The position numbers and the translations under genes are program-made. A stretch of DNA of 64,000 nucleotides from Neisseria macacae ATCC 33926 (lineage in GTDB: Bacteria > Pseudomonadota > Gammaproteobacteria > Burkholderiales > Neisseriaceae), in assembly GCF_022749495.1 (NCBI RefSeq), contig NZ_CP094241.1, positions 2,108,001 through 2,172,000 of the forward strand, given 5' to 3'. The notes beneath the pieces are model-generated. The model did not search any database. It was not told where the DNA came from and saw only the letters and a list, made by a program, of their open reading frames with translations. Below, piece by piece: positions 7,932 to 16,533 of the stretch. Within the stretch, counting starts at the first letter, position 1. Every line of letters begins with the position of its first letter.

Positions 7932-8534
7932 TTAATTAATCAGCCGCTCCGGCGTTTCTTCCTGCTCCTCCTCTTCGCCTGTCGGCGGCGTTTCGATCAA
8001 ATCAGGCAAAACCAATTCGCCTAATTCTGTCAGCGGCGGCAAATCTTCCAAACTGTCCAAGCGCAAATCACTCAAAAACGTCGGCGTCGTCGCCCACAAT
8101 GCAGGCCGACCGACGGAATCACGATGCCCGATTACTTCAATCCAACCCCTGTCCTGCAAGGTCTGCATCACGTTCTGCGACACCGCCACGCCGCGTATTC
8201 CCTCAATATCGCCGCGCGTCACCGGCTGCTGATAGGCGATAATCGCCAGCGTTTCCATCACAGCGCGGGAATAGCGCGGCGCACGCTGCTCCTGAAGGCT
8301 GCCCAGCCGCTCGAATGCCGCCTGCGCAATCTGAAACCGCCAGCCCTCGTGCGTATGCACCAGTTGCAACGCCCTGCCCTGCCAACGCGTTTTCAACTGC
8401 GCCAACACGTCGATTAATTTGTCCTGCGACAGCGGCGGCACACACAATTCGCGCATGGATTTTTCGTTTAGGGGTTCGGTTTGGGTCAAAAGCGCAGCTT
8501 CAATCAGCGCGTCGGGAGGGAGTTTTTCAGTCAT
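7932..8534 (-). CDS. scpB: Segregation and condensation protein B
   Basis: Subunit of the SMC-ScpAB condensin complex that organises and segregates the chromosome; ScpB dimers bind ScpA and modulate the SMC ring. It has 200 residues with two winged-helix domains. The family hallmark is seen: RYSRAVMETLAIIAYQQPVTRGDIEGIRGV, then IEVIGHRDSVGRPALWATT. An acidic, Glu-rich tail ends the protein. scpA is not next to it, so the two partners are encoded apart. Confidence 0.95.
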   Translation of the reverse strand: MTEKLPPDALIEAALLTQTEPLNEKSMRELCVPPLSQDKLIDVLAQLKTRWQGRALQLVHTHEGWRFQIAQAAFERLGSLQEQRAPRYSRAVMETLAIIAYQQPVTRGDIEGIRGVAVSQNVMQTLQDRGWIEVIGHRDSVGRPALWATTPTFLSDLRLDSLEDLPPLTELGELVLPDLIETPPTGEEEEQEETPERLIN

Positions 8535-8624
8535 AACGTTAAAATTTAATTGTTTTGATGTTTTCAGACGACCTTAAACAAGGACTCTTTTCAGTTTTAT
8601 ATGTTGGTTTTAAATTTTACAAGC

Positions 8625-8666
8625 AGGCCGTCTGAAAATTTTATTCTAAGGTTTCAGACGACCTTT
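8625..8666. terminator. DUS inverted repeat after ylqF, mixed dialect
   Basis: One arm is AGGCCGTCTGAA (AG-DUS, 8625-8636) and the facing arm is the local AG-mucDUS type (ending about 8664), so the hairpin has one mismatched position. It follows the ylqF stop on the minus strand. A single AG-mucDUS lies at 8559-8575. Confidence 0.65.
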
Positions 8667-8708
8667 TTGAGGGCAGTGAAACCTCTTTTGGCATTTCACT
8701 ATACCGCC

Positions 8709-9650
8709 CTACTCGTCCGCAGGCTTCTGCCCTTTGCGTTCCGCCTTTCTGGCTTCGCGAATGGCTTTGAGTTCGGCTTCTTTTTGGCGGGCTTTTTTGA
8801 GCCATGTTTCCCATTGGTTCGGCGTTTCGAGGGTGATTCTGCCGATTTTGCCTTCGCGGAAGTCGGTGAGGATGTTTTCGGCGGCTTTTTGGTAGTTGAC
8901 CCGTCCGCCGCTGAGGACTGCGCCGCGTTTTTTGGCTATCCACTCGAGCCATGAGTTGTCGTCCCAGTGGCTGCTGGGATCTTTGTCGGCTTGGTAGCGT
9001 TCTTGCAGCATGGGGAGGTAGTGGCGGCGGAGGTAGTCTAAGAGTTCGAGGGCGACTTCTTCTTCGTCCAGCGCGTTGCGTCCGACTGCGCCGCCGGCGG
9101 CGAGATTGTAGCCGCTTTCTTCGACGATGATTTTCGGCCACAGCATTCCGGGGGTGTCGTAGAGCCAGAAGTCGTCGGCGAGGAAGAGGCGTTGTTCGGC
9201 TTTGGTGATGCCGGGTTCGTTGCCGGTTTTGGCGGATTTTTTGCCTATCATGCCGTTGATGAGGGTGGATTTGCCGACGTTGGGGATGCCGCAGATGAGG
9301 ACGCGCAGGGGTTTTTCTATGCCTTGGCGGTGGGGAATCATGGCGCGGCAGGCTTGGGTGATTTTGCCGTGTGCGCCGGTTTCGGAGGAATCGAGGGCGA
9401 TGGCGCGGGTGTCGGGGCGGCTGTTGTAGTGTTCGAGCCAGATTTTAGTGCGTTCGGGGTCGGCAAGGTCTTGTTTATTGAGGATTTTGAGTTTGGGCTT
9501 GCCTTTGGAAAGCTGGGCTAGCAGGGGGTTTTCGCTGGAGGCGGGCATTCGTGCGTCCAGCATTTCAATCACCATGTCGACGCTTTTGGCGCGCTCGGCG
9601 ATGGCTTTTTTTGCTTTGTTCATGTGGCCGGGAAACCATTGGATTGCCAT
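8709..9650 (-). CDS. ylqF: Ribosome biogenesis GTPase YlqF/RbgA
   Basis: Circularly permuted GTPase that helps mature the 50S ribosomal subunit. In the 313 residues the G motifs appear in permuted order: G4 NKQD (about 58-61), G1 GIPNVGKST (about 120-128) and G3 DTPGML (about 165). The N-terminus MAIQWFPGHMNKAKKAI is diagnostic. The C-terminal lysine- and arginine-rich tail fits RNA binding. No good Shine-Dalgarno is visible before the ATG, but no other start keeps the FPGHM motif. Confidence 0.95.
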   Translation of the reverse strand: MAIQWFPGHMNKAKKAIAERAKSVDMVIEMLDARMPASSENPLLAQLSKGKPKLKILNKQDLADPERTKIWLEHYNSRPDTRAIALDSSETGAHGKITQACRAMIPHRQGIEKPLRVLICGIPNVGKSTLINGMIGKKSAKTGNEPGITKAEQRLFLADDFWLYDTPGMLWPKIIVEESGYNLAAGGAVGRNALDEEEVALELLDYLRRHYLPMLQERYQADKDPSSHWDDNSWLEWIAKKRGAVLSGGRVNYQKAAENILTDFREGKIGRITLETPNQWETWLKKARQKEAELKAIREARKAERKGQKPADE

Positions 9651-9680
9651 GTTTTGTTCTTTCTGTCTGATTTGCGGTGG

Positions 9681-9722
9681 GGTCGTCTGAAAAGTGGTTC
9701 GGCGGTGTTTTCAGACGATCTG
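9681..9722. terminator. DUS inverted repeat (1 of 2) upstream of ylqF
   Basis: GGGTCGTCTGAAAA at 9681-9694 faces TTTTCAGACGATCT near 9709-9722, with one degenerate arm. It is one of two hairpins stacked between ylqF and the small lipoprotein gene. Confidence 0.65.
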
Positions 9723-9743
9723 AGGTTTGTCCGTTTTCTGTGC

Positions 9744-9786
9744 AAAGGTCGTCTGAAAGCCTTCGCGGTTTTTCAGACGACCTTTT
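9744..9786. terminator. DUS inverted repeat (2 of 2) after the small lipoprotein gene
   Basis: AAAGGTCGTCTGAAA faces TTTCAGACGACCTTTT, a complete AG-mucDUS pair just downstream of the lipoprotein gene on the minus strand. Confidence 0.8.
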
Positions 9787-9805
9787 GGTTTGGGGCGCTC
9801 AAGGT

Positions 9806-10036
9806 TTAGAGGTTGCCGTGTTCGTAGCGGTAGTAGCCGGCTTCGTCCATACATTGTTCAAGGGATTTGGATTCGCGTCCGTGTTTGGCGTCGTGTTGCG
9901 CTTGTGATTTGCAAACGTTGATTTGGCGGGAAACGTCGGATTCGCTTGCGCCGGTGCGGTGCCAACGGTAGGCGGGGACTTCGGCGGCGCAGGCGGCGAG
10001 TGTGCAGGCGAGTGCGAGGGTGAGGATGTGTTTCAT
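9806..10036 (-). CDS. Small putative lipoprotein
   Basis: A 76-residue protein with a lipoprotein signal (MKHILTLALACTLAAC) whose lipobox cysteine is residue 16 (LAAC). The mature part is about 60 residues and hydrophilic, with two cysteines (VCKSQAQHD, EQCMDEAGYYRYEHG) that could form a disulfide in the periplasm. I do not recognise the family. AAAGGAGA lies just upstream of the ATG, and a Correia element ends 14 bases before the start codon, so its transcription may depend on that element. Function unknown. Confidence 0.8.
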   Translation of the reverse strand: MKHILTLALACTLAACAAEVPAYRWHRTGASESDVSRQINVCKSQAQHDAKHGRESKSLEQCMDEAGYYRYEHGNL

Positions 10037-10049
10037 GGGTTTCTCCTTT

Positions 10050-10154
10050 TATAGTGGATTAAATTTAAACCAGTACGGCGTTGCCTCGCCTTGCCGTACT
10101 ATTTGTACTGTCTGCGGCTTCGTCGCCTTGTCCTGATTTAAATTTAATCCACTA
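10050..10154. repeat. Correia element (short form, 105 bp)
   Basis: It starts TATAGTGGATTAAATTTAAA at 10050 and ends with the inverted copy at 10154, missing the last two bases of the terminal repeat. It is the short class that lacks the roughly 50 bp internal block. It abuts the ribosome-binding site of the small lipoprotein gene. Correia ends are known to supply promoter-like sequences. Confidence 0.92.
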
Positions 10155-10184
10155 AATATCGAAAAGGTCGTCTGAAAAGGGGAA

Positions 10185-11039
10185 TCAGCGTCCGGACAGG
10201 TTTTGCGCCTGTCTGTGGCGGACCAGCAGTTCGTAATGTCCTTGCAGGCGTTGGGCGAGTTTTTCGACGACATAGACGGAACGGTGCTGCCCGCCGGTAC
10301 AGCCGATGGCGATGGTAACGTAGCTGCGGCTTTCTTTTTGCAGGCGCGGGAGCCAGTGGTTCATAAAGTGGTCGATATCGTCCACCATTTCCTGCGCCAG
10401 GGGCTGCTGGTCAAGATACGCTTGAATGGGGGCGTCCATGCCGGTATAGGGGCGCAGCTCGGGATCGTAATAGGGATTGGGAAGGCTGCGCATATCGAAC
10501 ATGAAATCGGCGTTGTTCGGCACGCCGTATTTGAAGCCGAAAGACTCGAGGATAACCAAAAGCCCCCTGCGCTCGATGTTGAGCCATTGTTGAACGGCGT
10601 AACGCAGTTGCTGCGCGTTCATTTTGGATGTGTCGATGCAGTAGGCGATGTCTTTGAGCGGGAACAGCCATTCGCGCTCTTTTTGCAGGCTTTCCAGCAG
10701 GGTAAGGTTCAGTCCCGACAGCGGATGGCCGCGCCGCGTTTCGGAAAAACGGCGCACCAGCACGCTTTCTTCTGCCTCCACAAACAATACTTCGACCTGA
10801 TGGCCTTCATCGCGGAGGTATTGGATTTGCTCCTGCGCTTCCTGAATGTTGATGCCGGAACGGACATCGACGCTCACGCCGAGTTTGGTTTCATCGGCGC
10901 GCTCGATATGGTGCAGAACCAGAGAAGGCAGCATTTCCAGCGGCAGGTTGTCCACACAGAAATAGCCGAGGTCTTCAAGCTGTTTGAGGGCAACGGACTT
11001 GCCCGAGCCGGACAATCCGCTAATCAGGACGATTTTCAT
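10185..11039 (-). CDS. rapZ: RNase adapter protein RapZ
   Basis: Nucleotide-binding adapter of 284 residues; in E. coli it presents small RNAs to RNase E and controls glucosamine-6-phosphate synthase. Walker A GLSGSGKS is at residues 8-15. Further signatures are the segment CVDNLPLEML, the RRGHPLSG region and the C-terminal IGCTGGQHRSVY. The start at 11039 (MKIVLISGLSGSGKS) is the conserved N-terminus and overlaps the end of hprK by 20 bases, so the two are translationally coupled. Part of the ptsN-hprK-rapZ cluster. Confidence 0.95.
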   Translation of the reverse strand: MKIVLISGLSGSGKSVALKQLEDLGYFCVDNLPLEMLPSLVLHHIERADETKLGVSVDVRSGINIQEAQEQIQYLRDEGHQVEVLFVEAEESVLVRRFSETRRGHPLSGLNLTLLESLQKEREWLFPLKDIAYCIDTSKMNAQQLRYAVQQWLNIERRGLLVILESFGFKYGVPNNADFMFDMRSLPNPYYDPELRPYTGMDAPIQAYLDQQPLAQEMVDDIDHFMNHWLPRLQKESRSYVTIAIGCTGGQHRSVYVVEKLAQRLQGHYELLVRHRQAQNLSGR

Positions 11040-11982
11040 GGTTTTGTTCGTTTTCTTTGAGTTGTGTTTGATGGCGTTCGAGGAATTCTTTGGTACTGTC
11101 TTTGCCGCGCAACTGGAGGATGTAGTTGCGTACCGCCGCTTCAACCAATACGGCAAGGTTGCGGCCCACGGCGACAGGCAGGGTGACGGAACGGACGTTG
11201 ACGTTGAGGATGGACTCGGTTTCCGTGCGTATGCTCAAGCGGTCGAGCTGCTTCATGTAATCATCATCAGCAGCGACCAGGTTGATAATCAACTGGAGGA
11301 TTTTTTTCGGACGGATGGAGGTTTCGCCGAAAATGTGGCGGATGTTGAGTATGCCCAATCCGCGCACTTCAAGGAAATCACGCAACATCGGCGGGCAGCG
11401 GCCTTCGAGCGTTTCGGGACCGGTACGGAAAAGCTCGACCGCATCATCGGCGATCAGGCTGTGTCCGCGCGAAATCAATTCCAACGCCAACTCGCTTTTA
11501 CCCAAGCCAGAATGACCGGTAATCAGCACGCCGACTTCAAATACATCGAGGAATACGCCGTGTTTGACGATGGAAGTTGCCAGCGTGCGTTGCAGGTAAA
11601 TCCGCAACACGTCCATCAAATACGGGCTTTCGAGCTTGGAAGTCAAGAGCGGGATGTCGTTTTTATGGCAGTAATCGCGCAATTTGGGCGAAACCGCCAG
11701 ACCGTTGGCAACGATGACCAGCGACATGGGAATATCGAAGAGTTCGCCGAAATCGTAATTCAATTCGCCCGATTCGAGGCGTTTGAGATATTCGGCTTCG
11801 GCAACACCGACGACTTGGATTTGATTGGGATGGATAAAATTCAAATGGCCGACCAACGCCAAAACGGGTTTGTCGGCCTCTACTCCGATGCGGTTGTCCG
11901 CACCCGAATTACCTGCCGCCCAAGCAAGTTGGAGCTTGTGCTGATTATCGGAAAACAGGCGGCGGACGGATATACTGGGCAT
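11020..11982 (-). CDS. hprK: HPr kinase/phosphorylase
   Basis: Phosphorylates HPr on its regulatory serine and reverses the reaction, linking carbon status to gene control. It has 320 residues. The P-loop GHSGLGKSELALEL lies in the C-terminal kinase domain, followed by LIADDAVEL and the HprK signature region LEVRGLGILNIRHIFGE. The N-terminal half is the DRTGG-like domain. It sits between ptsN (3-base gap) and rapZ (overlap), a gene order usual in beta-proteobacteria with a mainly regulatory PTS. Confidence 0.96.
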   Translation of the reverse strand: MPSISVRRLFSDNQHKLQLAWAAGNSGADNRIGVEADKPVLALVGHLNFIHPNQIQVVGVAEAEYLKRLESGELNYDFGELFDIPMSLVIVANGLAVSPKLRDYCHKNDIPLLTSKLESPYLMDVLRIYLQRTLATSIVKHGVFLDVFEVGVLITGHSGLGKSELALELISRGHSLIADDAVELFRTGPETLEGRCPPMLRDFLEVRGLGILNIRHIFGETSIRPKKILQLIINLVAADDDYMKQLDRLSIRTETESILNVNVRSVTLPVAVGRNLAVLVEAAVRNYILQLRGKDSTKEFLERHQTQLKENEQNHENRPD

Positions 11983-11985
11983 TCT

Positions 11986-12435
11986 TTACTCTTCTGCCAG
12001 AAGTTTGCGCACCTCCTCGGCAGAGGTTGCGGACATCAAGGCTTCACGGACGGCTTTTTGCGAGAACCTGCCCGCCAGTTTGGACAAGACTTCCAAATGC
12101 TCGCCGGTCGCATTTTCCGGCACCAACAAAGTGAAAATCAGGGATACGGGTTTGCCGTCGGGCGCATCGAAAGCGACCGGCTCTTTCGTGCGGATAAACG
12201 CGCCGGTGGCTTTTTTCACGCAGGCATGACGGCCGTGCGGGATGGCGACGCCCTGCCCCAGGCCGGTCGAACCCAGCTTTTCGCGGGCAAACAGGCAGTC
12301 GAAGACATCGCCGTGAGGTAATTCTGCTTCATGTTCAAGCAGCAGGCCAGCTTCTTCAAACAAGCGTTTTTTGCTGCCGACTTCCAAGTCTAAAACGATA
12401 TGGGACAAAGGCAAAATTTCGCCGATAAGGCTCAT
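11986..12435 (-). CDS. ptsN: Nitrogen-regulatory phosphotransferase EIIA-Ntr
   Basis: Regulatory EIIA domain protein of 149 residues, phosphorylated by NPr or HPr on the histidine in VAIPHGRH (about residue 69). It modulates potassium and nitrogen or carbon responses rather than sugar uptake. The start at 12435 (MSLIGEILPLSHIVLDLEVGS) fits the family N-terminus and has AAAGAGA upstream. It is the first gene of the ptsN-hprK-rapZ operon. The region upstream to 12700 holds only DUS copies and probably the promoter. Confidence 0.95.
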   Translation of the reverse strand: MSLIGEILPLSHIVLDLEVGSKKRLFEEAGLLLEHEAELPHGDVFDCLFAREKLGSTGLGQGVAIPHGRHACVKKATGAFIRTKEPVAFDAPDGKPVSLIFTLLVPENATGEHLEVLSKLAGRFSQKAVREALMSATSAEEVRKLLAEE

Positions 12436-12668
12436 AGAAATCTCTTTTGATGTGGCAAAATGAAATGGAATTGTACCGACTGTCTGTACAAACCTCAATC
12501 CTGAACACGCAATTTACACTCAGATTGCTAACAAGAAACGCTGCTTCTTTGATATTTCTTAACTCACACACAAGGTCGTCTGAAAACGGCGGCAAGTGTT
12601 TTACAGCAGGTTTGGCTACCAGACAAAACTCCGCCACCATCGTCAACCCGCCCTGCCCCAAAAGCAAA

Positions 12669-12698
12669 ACGTCGTCTGAAAACCTTTTCAGACGACGT
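12669..12698. terminator. Variant-DUS inverted-repeat terminator after ubiA
   Basis: ACGTCGTCTGAAAA faces TTTTCAGACGACGT with almost no loop. Both arms carry AC rather than AG at the start, so the variant is symmetrical. It lies between ubiA and ptsN. A single AG-mucDUS lies at 12573-12587. Confidence 0.7.
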
Positions 12699-12716
12699 GT
12701 TAAGCATCCTATTACC

Positions 12717-13634
12717 TCACAACCGCGTGGCAGCCAAAGCCCACAAATAATGCCCCGCCAAACCCAAAAACCACAGCAAACCGATATAGTTGTTATCCAG
12801 AAACACTTTAAAACAAGTCTGGCGGTCGCGGGTTTTGATGGCATGGTATTGACCGATTTGCAGCCACGCCACCGCAGGCAGCATGATCCAATACGGCCAT
12901 GTCGCGCCGATTTTCACACCCAACACCGCCATCAGCGCGGTAAACCAAAAATGACAGAGCATGGAAGCGGAAATATCGTGATCGCCGAACGTGATGGCCG
13001 AAGTTTTAATCCCGATTTTCAAATCGTCTTCCTTGTCCGACATCGCATAAATCGTGTCGTAGGCAAGCGTCCATAGAGCATTGGCGGTAAACATCAGCCA
13101 CGCCGTAGAAGGCACGCCGCTGCGGACGGCAGCAAACGCCATCGGAATCCCGAAAGAAAACGCCAGCCCCAAATAAAACTGCGGCAGCGGGAAAAAACGT
13201 TTGGTAAAGGGGTAAGTCATCGCCAAAAACAGCGCGGGAACGCTCATCACCCAAGTCAACAGGTTCAGCGGCGTCATGCAGAGGGCGGCAAGCAAGCAGA
13301 GGATGACGGTCAGCAGAATCGCTTCCGTTTTGGAAACCAACCCGCGGGCAAAGGGGCGGTTTTTCGTGCGCTCGACCGAACCGTCAAAATCGCGGTCGGC
13401 AAAGTCGTTGATCACGCAGCCTGCGCTGCGCATAAAGAACGTACCGGCGGTAAACGCCCAAAAAATATCCGCTTCCGGAATGCCTTCCGAAGCGACCCAT
13501 AACGCCCAATAGGTCGGCCAAAGCAGCAGCAACGTGCCGATAGGCTTGTCGATGCGCATCAATTTACCGTATATGACCATCCGTCCGACGGCATAGCGCG
13601 GGAAAAAATGTAGGAGAACACGTTTTATCTTCAT
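12717..13634 (-). CDS. ubiA: 4-hydroxybenzoate octaprenyltransferase
   Basis: Membrane prenyltransferase that attaches the octaprenyl tail to 4-hydroxybenzoate in ubiquinone synthesis. In its 305 residues and about eight membrane segments, the two Asp-rich prenyl-diphosphate/Mg sites are present: NDFADRDFDGSVERTKNRP and the YAMSDKEDDLKIG region. LMRIDKPIGTLLLLWPTYWAL marks the N-terminus. The exact start is uncertain, since an ATG 18 codons later is also possible. It follows ubiC, which makes its substrate, after a 157 bp AT-rich gap that probably holds its own promoter (TATAAT-like near 13658). Confidence 0.96.
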   Translation of the reverse strand: MKIKRVLLHFFPRYAVGRMVIYGKLMRIDKPIGTLLLLWPTYWALWVASEGIPEADIFWAFTAGTFFMRSAGCVINDFADRDFDGSVERTKNRPFARGLVSKTEAILLTVILCLLAALCMTPLNLLTWVMSVPALFLAMTYPFTKRFFPLPQFYLGLAFSFGIPMAFAAVRSGVPSTAWLMFTANALWTLAYDTIYAMSDKEDDLKIGIKTSAITFGDHDISASMLCHFWFTALMAVLGVKIGATWPYWIMLPAVAWLQIGQYHAIKTRDRQTCFKVFLDNNYIGLLWFLGLAGHYLWALAATRL

Positions 13635-13791
13635 GCGAATGTGAAAAATATGTTATTGGTATAATAAATCAATTTGTAATTATTGCTTAGCGTATTATGT
13701 TCATTATAAATCAATTTTTAGATTTTACTATTTTATTTAGACCCTTATCCCCAACTTTTACAGAAAGATACAAAAACGGCATATCTGCGCC

Positions 13792-14334
13792 CTACACAAA
13801 CTGCGCCAACCCCGCCAAAAAATATTCCGTCAGTTCCAACACCTCGCCATCCCAATCGAAATAAGACCTGCGGGCGGCGACAGGTCGTCTGAAATCATCC
13901 TGTCCGCCTGCGTTTTCCATCAGGCAAAACTCGAACGCCGAACGCTTCAGCGGCAACGTACCGTCAAACAGCCGCTCGCCCAAAGGCTGCGTGCCGCAAT
14001 CCAATACGCCGCGCCAGGCTTGGGATTGCAGGCTGCACGCGCTGCGCGCCTGTACGACGGGCACGCTGTCCAGATGCAGCAAAACATCGCGGACAAATTG
14101 CGGGGCGGCGGTTTCGGCATGGTTTTCGCCAAACGGATTGCCCTGTCCGTCCAGTTCGCCCATATACAGCACTTTTACCGCAAAACTGCCGCCCAAGGCA
14201 CGTAAGGCGGCGGTCAGCGATTGCGCTTGGCACAAAGCGGCGGCGCGTTCGTTCCAGCCCTGCGGCAGTTCGTCGGGAAGTTTGTCTTGCCAATTCAAAG
14301 GGGGATTCATGGGGTTTAGATTGATGTGTTTCAT
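13792..14334 (-). CDS. ubiC: Chorismate lyase
   Basis: Splits chorismate into 4-hydroxybenzoate and pyruvate, the first committed step of ubiquinone synthesis. The 180 residues are divergent, but UbiC landmarks line up: LLHLDSVPVVQARSAC (the strand with the active-site Arg), GTQPLGERLFDG, and the C-terminal ELTEYFLAGL with the conserved Glu. Lying directly upstream of ubiA in the same direction supports the call. It begins 3 bases after the bioD stop, so it may be cotranscribed with bioA-bioD. An internal ATG 8 codons in could be the real start. Confidence 0.85.
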   Translation of the reverse strand: MKHINLNPMNPPLNWQDKLPDELPQGWNERAAALCQAQSLTAALRALGGSFAVKVLYMGELDGQGNPFGENHAETAAPQFVRDVLLHLDSVPVVQARSACSLQSQAWRGVLDCGTQPLGERLFDGTLPLKRSAFEFCLMENAGGQDDFRRPVAARRSYFDWDGEVLELTEYFLAGLAQFV

Positions 14335-14337
14335 GTT

Positions 14338-15006
14338 TTAATCGTTTTCAGACGACCTTTCGTCCGTCTCCACCTTATCCAACTCCATCCACTCCGCATC
14401 GGGAAAATCTGTTTTCAGACGACCCTTTAGATACGCCGAGCTGTCTTGGGCGATGTGTTCGTCGCGGCTGTCGTGGATGTGGTTGAAAATCAGGCTGTGC
14501 AGGCTGATGCCGTATTGCTTGAGCGCGGCGAAGCTGAGCAGGGTGTGGTTAATGCTGCCGAGCCGCCCGCTGGTAACGAGGATGACGGGATAAGCCTGTT
14601 GCTGAATATAATCAATGGTTAACAGGTTTTCCGTCAGCGGAACCATCAATCCGCCCGCGCCTTCGACCAATACGATTTCGTATTGTGCCGCCAGTTGCTG
14701 CGTGGCGGTGCGGATTTTGTGCAAGTCCAAAGCCCTGCCGTCCAGACGGGCGGCGAGGTGGGGCGAGGCGGGATAGCTGAAGATTTCGGGCATGGTCAGC
14801 CGCTGTTTGTCGGCTTCCTGCATGGGTATGCCCATAATTTTGCGGTGGACGGCGATGTCGTCGGCGATGTTTTGGCAACCGGTTTGCACGGGCTTTTGCG
14901 TGATCACGCTTTTGCCCTGCTTCAACAATTGTTTTGCCAACATGCCGGTGGCGACGGTTTTGCCGATGTCCGTGTCTATGCCGCTGACGAAGTAAACGCC
15001 TTTCAT
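14338..15006 (-). CDS. bioD: Dethiobiotin synthetase
   Basis: ATP-dependent ring closure of 7,8-diaminopelargonate with CO2 to dethiobiotin. It has 222 residues: Walker A-like GIDTDIGKT near residues 9-17, the conserved KPVQTGC and the VEGAGGLMVPL motif. The ATG overlaps the bioA stop (ATGA), showing tight coupling. The last codons (ERSSEND) and an internal GRLKT are spelled by DUS copies at about 14346 and 14420, so the uptake sequence runs into the coding end. The rest of the biotin pathway is not in the window. Confidence 0.95.
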   Translation of the reverse strand: MKGVYFVSGIDTDIGKTVATGMLAKQLLKQGKSVITQKPVQTGCQNIADDIAVHRKIMGIPMQEADKQRLTMPEIFSYPASPHLAARLDGRALDLHKIRTATQQLAAQYEIVLVEGAGGLMVPLTENLLTIDYIQQQAYPVILVTSGRLGSINHTLLSFAALKQYGISLHSLIFNHIHDSRDEHIAQDSSAYLKGRLKTDFPDAEWMELDKVETDERSSEND

Positions 15007-16298
15007 TTGCTGTGTTCCTTCAAGATTTGTACGGTTTTGTCGGCAAGTTCGGTCAAGAGGTCGTCTGAAATGATGTAAGGCGGCATGATGTACACCAGCC
15101 TGCCGAATGGGCGCACCCAAATGCCCTGCGCCACGCAGTCCGCTTGAAAACGCGCCATATCCACGCCTTTTTCCAGCTCGATCACGCCGATGGCACCCAA
15201 AACGCGCACGTCTTTCACGCCGCGGATGTCCCATGCGGTTTTCAGACGACCTTTTAAGATGCTTTCGATGCGGCGGATATTTGCCTGCCAATCTTGGGAC
15301 AAAAGCAGCTTGACCGAAGCGCAGGCAACGGCACACGCCAGCGGGTTCGCCATAAATGTCGGGCCGTGCATAAACACGCCCGCTTCGCCGCGCGAAATCG
15401 TTTCGGTGACTTTTTGCGAAGTGATTGCCGCCGCCAGCGTCATATAGCCGCCGCTCAAACCCTTGCCGATACACATAATATCCGGCACGACCTCCGCGTG
15501 TTCGCAGGCAAACATCTTGCCCGTGCGCCCGAATCCGGTGGCGATTTCGTCAAAAATCAACACGATATCAAATTCGTCGCACAAATCGCGCAAACCGCGA
15601 AGATACTGCGGATGATAAAAATACATGCCGCCCGCACCCTGCACGACCGGTTCCAAAATAAAGGCGGCGATATCCGCATGATGCGCTTCAAACAAGGCGC
15701 GGACAGGCTGCAAATCCGTTCCGTCCCATTCATCGTCGAAACGGCTTTTCGGATTATCGACAAAATAACGCTGCGGCAGAGCGCTGCCGAAAATATGGTG
15801 CATCCCCGTTTCCGGATCGCAGACGGACATCGCGTTCCAAGTATCGCCGTGATACCCGCGCCGCACCGTCGCAATATTCTGCTTCGCGGTCAAACCCCGC
15901 GCCTGCTGGTATTGCACCGCCATCTTCAACGCAACTTCTACCGAAACCGAACCCGAATCCGCATAAAAAATACGGTCCAGCCCCTGCGGCAAAATCCCGA
16001 CCAACAACTTGCCCAGCTCCACAGCCGGCCCATGCGTCAAACCGCCGAACATCACATGCGACATTTGCTTAATCTGCGCCTCAACCGCTTGATTCAAAAC
16101 AGGATGATTGTAGCCGTGTATCGCACACCACCAAGACGACATCCCGTCAATCAGCCGCGTACCGTCCGCCAATTCGATATGCACGCCCTCCGCACGGCGC
16201 ACCGGATAAACAGGCAACGGATCGGTCATGGACGTATAGGGATGGAGCAGATGGGCGCGGTCGAAATCGAGCAGGGAGGAAGTGTGTTCGGGCAACAT
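15003..16298 (-). CDS. bioA: Adenosylmethionine-8-amino-7-oxononanoate aminotransferase
   Basis: PLP enzyme converting KAPA to DAPA, using S-adenosylmethionine as amino donor, in biotin synthesis. It has 431 residues. SSWWCAIHGYNHP is the BioA hallmark; RRGYHGDTWNAMSV, the cofactor Asp in LIFDEIATGFGRTGK and the PLP lysine in CIGKGLSGGYMTL are all present. First gene of bioA-bioD, with translational overlap. An in-frame DUS (ILKGRLKT) interrupts a variable C-terminal region without breaking the fold. Confidence 0.97.
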   Translation of the reverse strand: MLPEHTSSLLDFDRAHLLHPYTSMTDPLPVYPVRRAEGVHIELADGTRLIDGMSSWWCAIHGYNHPVLNQAVEAQIKQMSHVMFGGLTHGPAVELGKLLVGILPQGLDRIFYADSGSVSVEVALKMAVQYQQARGLTAKQNIATVRRGYHGDTWNAMSVCDPETGMHHIFGSALPQRYFVDNPKSRFDDEWDGTDLQPVRALFEAHHADIAAFILEPVVQGAGGMYFYHPQYLRGLRDLCDEFDIVLIFDEIATGFGRTGKMFACEHAEVVPDIMCIGKGLSGGYMTLAAAITSQKVTETISRGEAGVFMHGPTFMANPLACAVACASVKLLLSQDWQANIRRIESILKGRLKTAWDIRGVKDVRVLGAIGVIELEKGVDMARFQADCVAQGIWVRPFGRLVYIMPPYIISDDLLTELADKTVQILKEHSK

Positions 16299-16533
16299 AT
16301 TTTCTGAGAAGGGTTTATATCAAATTCCGCTATTTTAACCCACTCTGATTAGATGAAAACCTGAAAAGTCTTTATTGAATAAGGAAAAGGTCGTCTGAAA
16401 ACCTGTTTTCGGTGATGTGGTTCATATCCGACATAGTATGCAGAAAAATATCAGGCAGCCTTTTGTATGGCTGGAAGAAAATGGGCTGAACCGAGCGATT
16501 TGAGTAGGAAAATGCCGGATTAGCCGTGCTGGA
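16299..16533. other. Intergenic region upstream of bioA
   Basis: 235 bp holding one AG-mucDUS (about 16387-16400) and an isolated GGCTGCCTGA-type sequence on the minus strand near 16455, similar to Simonsiella-dialect DUS. The bioA promoter should lie at its right end; I could not place it with confidence. Confidence 0.4.
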
